Positions 9,283 through 15,623 of a stretch of DNA of 64,000 nucleotides are shown in pieces. The stretch is from Dehalococcoidia bacterium (lineage in GTDB: Bacteria; Chloroflexota; Dehalococcoidia; Bin125). The position numbers and the translations under genes are program-made. Position 1 is the stretch's first letter. Each line of letters begins with the position of its first letter. The notes beneath the pieces were generated by a model. That model was not told the origin of the DNA, made no database searches, and saw nothing but the letters and a program-made list of their open reading frames with translations. The stretch is from the NCBI GenBank assembly GCA_022826965.1, contig JAJDTU010000005.1, forward strand, positions 124,001 to 188,000, written 5' to 3'.

Positions 9283-9352
9283 TTTTCCCGACAGGATTCT
9301 CAGCGGCAAATCGCCCTGCGATTTGCGCAGAGCCAGCGCTGATGGCAGGCGG

Positions 9353-11206
9353 ATGGCAGACGACCCGTACGACTCGGGCGCGGTCACGGATGCGGACGAA
9401 GCCGCCGCCGTCGCCGTTGCGGGCCGAGGCGATGTCGACGATGCCGAGTGGCTGCAGCGAATGCGGCACTCGGCTGCGCACGTGCTGGCCCAGGTTGTGC
9501 TGCAGATGTTCCCCGACGGCAAGATTGGCATCGGTCCACCGATCGACACCGGCTTCTACTACGACTTCGATCTGCCGCGCCCGCTGACTCCGGAGGACCT
9601 CTCGGAGATCCAGAAGCGAATGCGGAAGGAAATCCGCCGCAATCACCGGTTCGTCTGGGACGAGATTCCGGTCGCCGAGGCGCGCGAACGGTTCGGTGAC
9701 CAGCCCTTCAAGCAGGAGTTGCTCGACCAGTTCTCGGCCGACTCGGAGCAGGTGGGAATCTGCACGCACGCAGAATTCACCGACCTCTGTCGAGGCGGGC
9801 ATGTTGAGTCAACTAAGCAGATCGGCCCGTTTCGGCTGACCAACGTTGCCGGCGCGTACTGGCGGGGCGATGAAAAACGTCCGCAACTGCAGCGGGTCTA
9901 CGGCGCGCTGTTCCCAACGCGTGAGGAGCTGGACGCGCACTTTGCTCGAATCGAGGAGGCGCAGCGTCGGGATCACCGTCGACTGGGCCGTGAGTTGGAC
10001 CTGTTTGCCTTCTCGGAACTGGTGGGGGCCGGGGTTCCCTTGCTGCTACCGGATGGGGCGATCATTCGGCAGGAGATGGAGCGGCTAATCCGCGAGTTGC
10101 AGGACGCGCGCGGTTACCGCGAGGTCTGGACGGGGCACCTCGCGAGAGGAGAACTGTTCCGCCGCTCGGGCCACCTGGACAACTATTCCGATGTCATGTT
10201 CCCCGCGATGCACGAACACCCGGACGAGGTCGAGCCCGGAGACGAGGGCGACGCCTACTTCCTCAAGCCGATGAACTGTCCGGTGCACATGATGCTCTAC
10301 AACAACTCGTTGCATTCCTATCGCGAGTTGCCGCTGCGCTACGCCGAGTACACGACGCTGTATCGCTACGAGAAGTCCGGTCAGTTGTCGGGGCTGACGC
10401 GGGTGCGCTCGTTGACCCAGGACGATTGTCACATCTTCATCACGCCCGAACAGATCTCGGACGAGGTCGCTCGAGTGCTGGAGCTGGTTCAGACGCTGTT
10501 CCGCACGTATGGCATGCCGAACTTCCGCTACGAGCTGTCGCTGCCCGGCGAGGGCGGTAAGTACGTCGATGATCCGGAGGCGTGGCGCACCGCGGTGTCG
10601 GCTCTGCGCAACGCGCTCGATCAGGCCGAGATCGATTATGTGGAGCATGAGGGGGAGGCCGCGTTCTACGGGCCCAAGGCAGACCTGTTCGTCTCCGACG
10701 TGATGGGTCGGGAGTGGCAACTCTCAACGATTCAGCTGGACCTGATCCAACCGGCTCGGTTGGGCTGCGTGTACGTGGCTGACGACGGAGAGCGACGGAC
10801 GCCGGTCGTCATTCATCGAGCGATTCATGGGTCGTTCGAGCGCTTCCTGGGCATTTTGATCGAGCACTACGCCGGGGCGTTCCCGCTCTGGCTGGCTCCG
10901 ACCCAGGCGCGCTGCATTCCAATCGCGGACCGCCACCTCGATTGGGCACACGAGGTTGCGGCCGATCTGAGGCAGGCCGGTTTGCGGGTTGACGTGGACG
11001 ACGGCAACGAACGAATGCAGGCCAAGATCCGCAACGGCCAGCGGCGCAAGACTCCCTACATGCTGGTCATCGGCGACCGTGAGGTGGAGTCGCGATCGGC
11101 GGCCGTGCGAGTGCGCAACGGCGAGGACCTGGGAGCGATGCCGCTGGCGGAGATTCGCAAGATGTTGAGCGATCAGTATCGCTCGCGGGCGATCGAGCCC
11201 TCCTGA
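9353..11206 (+). CDS. thrS: Threonyl-tRNA synthetase lacking the N-terminal TGS domain
   Basis: ThrRS charges tRNA-Thr and removes mis-attached serine. In this 617-residue version the editing domain has HSAAH (39-43) and DLCRGGH (144-150). The catalytic core has zinc ligands C309 (MNCP), H360 (DDCHIF) and H488 (VIHRA). Motif 2 spans about 338-362 and motif 3 about 488-500. The anticodon-binding domain fills the last 100 residues. Bacterial ThrRS usually begins with a TGS domain of about 60 residues. Here only a 33-residue acidic segment precedes the editing domain, and no TGS-like sequence is encoded in frame upstream. The ATG at 9353 has a modest AGGCGG site; a TTG at 9323 is an alternative but would not add a TGS domain. 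Confidence 0.96.
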   Translation: MADDPYDSGAVTDADEAAAVAVAGRGDVDDAEWLQRMRHSAAHVLAQVVLQMFPDGKIGIGPPIDTGFYYDFDLPRPLTPEDLSEIQKRMRKEIRRNHRFVWDEIPVAEARERFGDQPFKQELLDQFSADSEQVGICTHAEFTDLCRGGHVESTKQIGPFRLTNVAGAYWRGDEKRPQLQRVYGALFPTREELDAHFARIEEAQRRDHRRLGRELDLFAFSELVGAGVPLLLPDGAIIRQEMERLIRELQDARGYREVWTGHLARGELFRRSGHLDNYSDVMFPAMHEHPDEVEPGDEGDAYFLKPMNCPVHMMLYNNSLHSYRELPLRYAEYTTLYRYEKSGQLSGLTRVRSLTQDDCHIFITPEQISDEVARVLELVQTLFRTYGMPNFRYELSLPGEGGKYVDDPEAWRTAVSALRNALDQAEIDYVEHEGEAAFYGPKADLFVSDVMGREWQLSTIQLDLIQPARLGCVYVADDGERRTPVVIHRAIHGSFERFLGILIEHYAGAFPLWLAPTQARCIPIADRHLDWAHEVAADLRQAGLRVDVDDGNERMQAKIRNGQRRKTPYMLVIGDREVESRSAAVRVRNGEDLGAMPLAEIRKMLSDQYRSRAIEPS

Positions 11207-11333
11207 TCCGCGTCGCGCATTGGATACTCTCCTCGTATCTCGGCGGGTATGATCCATACGGCCGCTTGCATGAGCACAATGGCGAGCGTCGCCGGGATTT
11301 GCGTGCACGGTTAGGAACCCCAGAAGGCAGCGG

Positions 11334-12896
11334 ATGACCGACTACCAGCGCCCGTTTAAGAAGCTCCTGATCGCGAATCGCGGCGAGATCGCCGTCCGCG
11401 TGATTCGGGGGGCGCGCGACCTGGGGATCGAGACAGTGGCTGTGTTCTCCGACGCCGACCGGCGGGCGAGACACGTCCGCATGGCGGACGAATCGGTGCG
11501 CATCGGCGGACCGGCCCCGGCTGAGAGTTACCTGTCGATCGAAGCGGTGATCAACGCGGCCAAGCAGACAGGGGCGGATGCGATCCACCCTGGATACGGC
11601 TTCCTCTCGGAGAATGCGAACTTCGCTCGCGCCTGCCGCGAGCAGGGCATTGTGTTCGTCGGGCCGTCGCCGGAGGCGATCGAGCTGATGGGCGACAAGA
11701 TCGAGTCGCGACGAACGATGAAGCAGGCGGGTGTTCCGATCATCCCGGGCGCGATCGACCCCCTTGTCGATCCCTCCGAAGCGCGGCAGATGGCCGATGA
11801 GATCGGTTATCCGGTCGTGATCAAGGCGGCTGCCGGTGGCGGCGGGCGGGGAATTCGAATCGTCGAATCGGCCGGTGAGATTGATCGGGCGGTACAGCAG
11901 GCGCAAGAGGAAGCGATCACGGCGTTCGGCGATGGAGCCGTGTTTGTCGAAAAGCTCCTGCGGCCGGCCCGGCACATTGAGATTCAGGTCGTGGCCGACA
12001 CGCGCGGCAACATTGTCTGTTTGGGCGAGCGCGACTGCTCGGCCCAGCGGAGGCGGCAAAAGCTGGTTGAGGAGTCGCCCGCGCCGGGCATGTCGCCGCA
12101 GTTGCGGGCGCGGATGGAGGAGGCAGCGACCAACGCAGCCCGTGCCTGTTCGTACACGTCGACGGGTACGGTGGAGTTCCTGGTCTGGGATGACGCCGAT
12201 GCACCGGACGGACGCAACTTCGCCTTCCTGGAGATGAACACCCGGCTGCAGGTCGAGCATCCGGTGACGGAGCTGGTCCGCGGCGTGGATCTGGTGCAGG
12301 ACCAACTCAGGATCGCCGGTGGATTCCCGCTTGGCTACACGGCGGCGGAACGCCCGATCCGCGGTTGGGCGATGGAATGTCGGATCACAGCGGAGGACCC
12401 GTACAACGGTTTTACTCCCTCGGTCGGACCGATCGCCTGGTTCCGCGAGGCCGATGGCCCGGGTGTCCGGCTCGACTCGATGCTTGCGCGCGGAGTCGGG
12501 GTCAGTCCGCACTACGACTCGCTGATCGGCAAGCTGATCACCTGGGGCGAGACGCGGGATCAGTGCATCCGACGGATGAAGCGGGCGCTGGGCGAGTACC
12601 TGGTGATTGGCGTGAGCACGTCGATTCCGTTTCATCAGGCATTGATGGATGACGACAGGTTCCGCGACGGAGAGATCCACACGTTGTACGTGGAAGAGAA
12701 CGAAATCCTCAATCCGGATGACCGTCCGGCGCATGGGGTGGAGGCCGCGCTGGCCGCAGCGCTGTTCTTCCACACGCAGGGCGAGCGGGCCGATCTGGAA
12801 CGCAATGGACCGCAACCGCAACGGCGAGCCTGGGCTCAGTCCGCGCGCGGTCGACGATTCCCCGTGGAGCAGGGATGGCGAAGAACTACCGGCTAA
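11334..12896 (+). CDS. accC: Biotin carboxylase subunit
   Basis: This is an ATP-grasp enzyme that carboxylates biotin on a carrier protein, the first half-reaction of acetyl-CoA, propionyl-CoA or pyruvate carboxylases. In 520 residues, the start KKLLIANRGEIAVRV (9-23), the glycine-rich ATP loop KAAAGGGGRG (164-173), ERDCSAQRRRQKLVEESP (232-249) and EMNTRLQVEHPVTE (300-313) are all intact. The protein exceeds the usual 450 residues by a variable C-terminal tail. AAGG precedes the ATG at 11334. It overlaps the biotin carrier gene by 22 bases. No carboxyltransferase gene lies nearby, so the acceptor substrate cannot be named. The pair sits between thrS and infC, which are neighbours in many bacteria. 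Confidence 0.93.
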   Translation: MTDYQRPFKKLLIANRGEIAVRVIRGARDLGIETVAVFSDADRRARHVRMADESVRIGGPAPAESYLSIEAVINAAKQTGADAIHPGYGFLSENANFARACREQGIVFVGPSPEAIELMGDKIESRRTMKQAGVPIIPGAIDPLVDPSEARQMADEIGYPVVIKAAAGGGGRGIRIVESAGEIDRAVQQAQEEAITAFGDGAVFVEKLLRPARHIEIQVVADTRGNIVCLGERDCSAQRRRQKLVEESPAPGMSPQLRARMEEAATNAARACSYTSTGTVEFLVWDDADAPDGRNFAFLEMNTRLQVEHPVTELVRGVDLVQDQLRIAGGFPLGYTAAERPIRGWAMECRITAEDPYNGFTPSVGPIAWFREADGPGVRLDSMLARGVGVSPHYDSLIGKLITWGETRDQCIRRMKRALGEYLVIGVSTSIPFHQALMDDDRFRDGEIHTLYVEENEILNPDDRPAHGVEAALAAALFFHTQGERADLERNGPQPQRRAWAQSARGRRFPVEQGWRRTTG

Positions 12897-13390
12897 TCGT
12901 GCAGGGCGGGCTGCAGGAAGTTGCCATCGACGACGACGGCAATGGAACCTATCTCGCCGACTTTGGCGGGGAGAAGTACTCGCTCGAGCTGGAGTCGCTC
13001 GACGACAGCACGCTGTTCCGGCTCTGGATCGACGGAGAGAGCACGCCGCTGGCGATCCGCCGAGACGGCATGACGCTTGAGCTGTTTATTGGGCCCGACC
13101 GCTACTCGGCCGAGATTGAACGCAGCGCCGGCGTACTGAGTCACTCCGGCCCGGTGATCGAAGGCGAAGTGCGGCTGCTCGCGCCGATGACCGGTCAGGT
13201 GACCGAGGTCCTGGTTGGCCCGGGCGATCAGGTGGAAGAGGGCGATCCGCTGCTCGTGATCGTGGCGATGAAGATGAACAATGAGATTCGCTCGCCGGCG
13301 GCCGGGACGATCGCACAGGTGGACGTGGAGGCGGGCGATGCGGTCGATCAGGGCGATCCCATGCTGGTGATCGACACGGATTCGGCGTAA
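12875..13390 (+). CDS. Biotin carboxyl carrier protein
   Basis: This is the biotin-bearing partner of the upstream carboxylase. The C-terminal lipoyl/biotinyl domain (about 102-168) has the biotinylation motif AMKM (131-134) with the acceptor Lys133, and a repeated hammerhead pattern (GDQVEEGDPLLVI and GDAVDQGDPMLVI). The first 95 residues form a separate beta-rich domain, as in carrier subunits of propionyl-CoA or oxaloacetate/pyruvate-type carboxylases rather than a short AccB. That is the only hint to substrate class. The ATG at 12875 follows GGAG and lies inside the end of the carboxylase gene, indicating coupled translation and equal subunit supply. Confidence 0.92.
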   Translation: MAKNYRLIVQGGLQEVAIDDDGNGTYLADFGGEKYSLELESLDDSTLFRLWIDGESTPLAIRRDGMTLELFIGPDRYSAEIERSAGVLSHSGPVIEGEVRLLAPMTGQVTEVLVGPGDQVEEGDPLLVIVAMKMNNEIRSPAAGTIAQVDVEAGDAVDQGDPMLVIDTDSA

Positions 13391-13405
13391 GCGAACGGAT
13401 GCAGA

Positions 13406-13432
13406 CCGGCGCGGTTTGAAACCGCGCGCCGG
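13406..13432 (+). terminator. Strong GC hairpin upstream of infC
   Basis: CCGGCGCGG (13406-13414) pairs with a slightly bulged CCGCGCGCCGG (13422-13432) around the 7-base loop TTTGAAA. There is no T-run after it. It lies 15 bases past the carrier-protein stop and 63 bases before the infC start. It may act as a transcript-end stabiliser, a factor-dependent terminator or part of the infC leader. Confidence 0.45.
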
Positions 13433-13495
13433 CAGACCTACTATCTGCCTCAACGGAGCCAACGACGGACCGGCTCGCAGCGAAGGAGATTTGCC

Positions 13496-14125
13496 CTGGC
13501 AGTCAAGGATCAACGAGAACAGAAAGAGCAGCGCGTCAACGAAGCGATTCGCATTCGAGAGGTGCGGGTGATCGGGGCCGAAGGCGAACAGCTCGGGATT
13601 ATGCCGACGGTTCAGGCCCTGGACCTGGCGCGCGCGCAGGGGCTGGATCTGGTTGAGGTCGCGCCCAACGCACGACCGCCGGTCGCCAAGATGCTCGACT
13701 ACGGCCGTTTCAAGTACGAACAGTCGAAGCGTGAACGCGAAGGTCGCCGCCGACAGAAGGGCTCGGCCCTGCATCAGATCAAGATGCGTCCGAACATCGG
13801 CAGGCACGACATGGAGGCCAAGGGTCGGACAGCGGCGCGACTGCTGCGCAACGGCGACAAGGTCAAGATTTCGATCACCTTCCGCGGCCGCGAGATCACG
13901 CACCGGGACATCGGACAGGAGCGGATCCAGGAGATGCTCGACACGCTCGAGCAGAACGAGGTTCCGACGATCATCGAGAAGCCGATCTCGACCGAGGGCC
14001 GGTTCATGTCGATCATCGTGGCCGAGGACAAGGTCAAAGCCAAGGCGATCGCGGACGCGAAGGCGGCAGTGGAGGCCGAGCGGGACGAGACGCCGGCCGA
14101 GGCGGCCAGCGAAGCGGCGAGCTAG
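13496..14125 (+). CDS. infC: Translation initiation factor IF-3, CTG start codon
   Basis: IF-3 binds the 30S subunit, prevents premature joining and rejects non-canonical start codons. The conserved body is clear: RVNEAIR then EVRVIGAEGEQLG in the N-domain, the linker rich in Lys/Arg, and the C-domain KMRPNIGRHD and KVKISITFRGRE. The conserved N-domain begins upstream of the first GTG (13562). The only well-placed start is CTG at 13496, preceded by AAGGAGA with 7 bases between GGAG and the codon, giving 209 residues. Non-standard infC starts (AUU in E. coli) are the basis of IF-3 autoregulation, so a CTG here fits that mechanism. The Ala/Glu-rich tail extends past the usual end. Confidence 0.93.
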   Translation: MAVKDQREQKEQRVNEAIRIREVRVIGAEGEQLGIMPTVQALDLARAQGLDLVEVAPNARPPVAKMLDYGRFKYEQSKREREGRRRQKGSALHQIKMRPNIGRHDMEAKGRTAARLLRNGDKVKISITFRGREITHRDIGQERIQEMLDTLEQNEVPTIIEKPISTEGRFMSIIVAEDKVKAKAIADAKAAVEAERDETPAEAASEAAS

Positions 14126-14132
14126 GCGGCTA

Positions 14133-14149
14133 GCCCGCATCGGGCGGGC
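14133..14149 (+). terminator. Hairpin after infC
   Basis: GCCCGC (14133-14138) pairs with GCGGGC (14144-14149) around a 5-base loop, 8 bases past the infC stop. There is no T-run. It may be a weak terminator or a leader structure for the ribosomal protein genes. Confidence 0.35.
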
Positions 14150-14201
14150 CGCGGACAAACGTTGCCTGTCTGATCGCGCGTTCAGTGTGTGCTCGGTCTG
14201 A

Positions 14202-14230
14202 TTGGACTCAGTGCGATTTGCTCCTACGCT
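14202..14230 (+). promoter_or_regulatory. Candidate promoter for rpmI-rplT
   Basis: TTGGAC (14202-14207) and TACGCT (14225-14230) are separated by 17 bases. Transcription would begin about 50 bases before rpmI. This would allow the two ribosomal protein genes to be expressed independently of infC. Confidence 0.4.
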
Positions 14231-14287
14231 GAGGAGACGCGCGGCTGCGTCGCTGATCATGCGCAGCTGTGCTGGAGACGCTCACCG

Positions 14288-14494
14288 ATGCCGAAGATGA
14301 AGACCCACAAGGGAGCCGCCAAGCGATTCCGCGTTACGCGCACCGGCAAGGTGCTGCGGATGAAGGGCTATCGCGGCCACAACAAGCAGAAGAAGCACAA
14401 GCGCACGCTGCGTGCGCAGGGCCGGATGCACGAAGTCAAGCGTTCCGGTGACCAGAAGCGGGTCAAGCGCCTGCTGCCGTACGGCTCGCCCTAG
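14288..14494 (+). CDS. rpmI: 50S ribosomal protein L35
   Basis: This small basic protein of the large ribosomal subunit has 68 residues, close to the usual 64-66. The start [14 protein letters not shown], the central GKVLR, and the basic HNKQKKHKR stretch are characteristic. The ATG at 14288 is chosen because it begins the conserved sequence; the frame is open further upstream but that part is not conserved. It is followed by rplT after 39 bases, the standard infC-rpmI-rplT order. Confidence 0.97.
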   Translation: MPKMKTHKGAAKRFRVTRTGKVLRMKGYRGHNKQKKHKRTLRAQGRMHEVKRSGDQKRVKRLLPYGSP

Positions 14495-14533
14495 CGATCG
14501 TCCGCAGCGCAGCGCAGAACAGGATTCCGAGTC

Positions 14534-14884
14534 ATGCCACGAGTCAAGGGCGGCCCGCGAGAACGTCGGCGACACAAGAAGGTTCTGAAGCAGACCAAGG
14601 GGCATCATGGCGTGCGCCATCGCCTGTATCGGCGAGCCTCTGAGTCCCGACTCCACGCGCTCTCGTATGCCTACGCACACCGTCGCGAGCGCAAGGGCGA
14701 CATGCGCCGGATCTGGATTCAGCGGATCAATGCCGCCGCGCGGCTGAACGGCACGACGTACAGCCGTCTGATCCACTCGCTGAAGCAGGCGGGTATCGAG
14801 ATCGACCGCAAGGTCCTGGCCGAGATGGCGCTGCATGACCCGGACGGGTTCAGCGCCGTGGTCAAGCAGGCCAACGCCGGCTGA
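14534..14884 (+). CDS. rplT: 50S ribosomal protein L20
   Basis: L20 binds 23S rRNA early in large-subunit assembly and in several bacteria represses its own operon by binding the mRNA leader. The 116-residue sequence matches the family from end to end: MPRVKGG, the basic N-terminal extension with RRRHKKVLKQTKG, then YAHRRERKGDMRRIWIQRINAAAR, and LAEMALHDPDGF at the C-terminus. AGGA lies 9 bases before the ATG. A bidirectional terminator follows 25 bases after the stop, marking the end of this translation-gene block. Confidence 0.98.
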   Translation: MPRVKGGPRERRRHKKVLKQTKGHHGVRHRLYRRASESRLHALSYAYAHRRERKGDMRRIWIQRINAAARLNGTTYSRLIHSLKQAGIEIDRKVLAEMALHDPDGFSAVVKQANAG

Positions 14885-14909
14885 GCGTCCCGCACCTACT
14901 GGACACAAC

Positions 14910-14943
14910 AAAGCCCGGCGCCCGCGACGGGCTGCCGGGCTTT
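14910..14943. terminator. Bidirectional rho-independent terminator
   Basis: AAAGCCCGGC (14910-14919) and GCCGGGCTTT (14934-14943) form a 10-base stem around a 14-base GC-rich loop. T-rich ends are present in both directions (TTTCGT on plus, TTTGTT on minus). It separates the convergent rplT (plus) and the CIRCE-linked gene (minus). Confidence 0.85.
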
Positions 14944-14967
14944 CGTATGGCTGTGCGGCTGCGCCGT

Positions 14968-15483
14968 TCAGGAGCCTGTTGACAACGCTGGAGTCTCGCT
15001 GGCGTCGAACGCGAGATCGGCTGCGTCCGCCTCGGGCAGATGGTCTGCGAGCCACGCGCCGGTGTCCTGATCCTTGAGCCACGGCAGGATGTGCGTCAGG
15101 GCGATGAACTCGCGCATGTGCAGCGCATTCTTGATCACGTCGAACTCGATCTCGCGGTTGCGCTCGCGCCACTCATCGGGCAAATCGATGTGGGCGTCGG
15201 CAAAGGCGCGGGCTGCGACGCGAGCGTCTTCCATGTTGAGCTGCAGGAACGCGCGCAGTCGCCGGACAACGAGCTCGTGCGCCGCTTCCCACGACGCGGC
15301 GCCCTCGCGTCGGGCCATGGCCCGCATGACCCGCCGCAGCTCGATGGGCGGCAGGGCGGTGGCGTCGTAGAGGGTTGCGGCGAGCTGCAAGTGGTCAGTC
15401 GCGTCGTTCAGCCGGTGGGTCAGGTCGCCCAGCTCAAAGGCGCTGCCATAGTTCTCGGACAGGTTCGGATGCACGTACGTCAT
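14968..15483 (-). CDS. Unknown helical protein under a CIRCE element
   Basis: I do not recognise this 171-residue protein. It appears soluble and mainly alpha-helical, with charged amphipathic stretches (LRRVMRAMARREG, HELVVRRLRAFLQL, DEWRERNREIEFDVIKNAL) and an acidic C-terminus. It has no cysteines, signal peptide or membrane segment. The ATG at 15483 is preceded by AAGGAA with 7 bases spacing; the frame extends upstream but through the CIRCE operator. That operator, 39 bases before the start, implies repression by HrcA and induction by heat or misfolded protein. It could therefore be an accessory stress or chaperone-related protein, but nothing in its sequence confirms this. It follows pheT on the same strand after 140 bases. 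Confidence 0.85.
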   Translation of the reverse strand: MTYVHPNLSENYGSAFELGDLTHRLNDATDHLQLAATLYDATALPPIELRRVMRAMARREGAASWEAAHELVVRRLRAFLQLNMEDARVAARAFADAHIDLPDEWRERNREIEFDVIKNALHMREFIALTHILPWLKDQDTGAWLADHLPEADAADLAFDASETPALSTGS

Positions 15484-15522
15484 GAGCGGTTCCTTCCACG
15501 TCGTTCGTCTTCGACTCCAATT

Positions 15523-15549
15523 CTGGCACTCTGTGGCAGAGAGTGCCAA
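15523..15549 (-). promoter_or_regulatory. CIRCE operator (HrcA binding site)
   Basis: The minus strand reads TTGGCACTC, 9 bases, GAGTGCCAG. The CIRCE consensus is TTAGCACTC-N9-GAGTGCTAA, so 15 of 18 arm bases match and the spacer is exactly 9. The arms are perfect complements over 8 bases. The element lies 39 bases upstream of the start at 15483, the usual place in a 5' leader. CIRCE normally controls groESL, dnaKJ or hrcA itself, none of which is here. Confidence 0.85.
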
Positions 15550-15623
15550 CACCATTCGTTGGCGAAGAATCGGGTACGACAAGCAGGGAACAGAGAGACT
15601 GACGGCTTATGCCAAGTGTACGT

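Noticed and set aside
9283-9352. Search for a T-box leader before thrS, and also before pheS and alaS
   Set aside because: No T-box sequence or antiterminator-like structure is seen in these short leaders.
11067-12821. A 584-codon minus-strand frame opposite the biotin carboxylase
   Set aside because: It is an Arg/His/Leu-rich mirror of accC with no domain signature.
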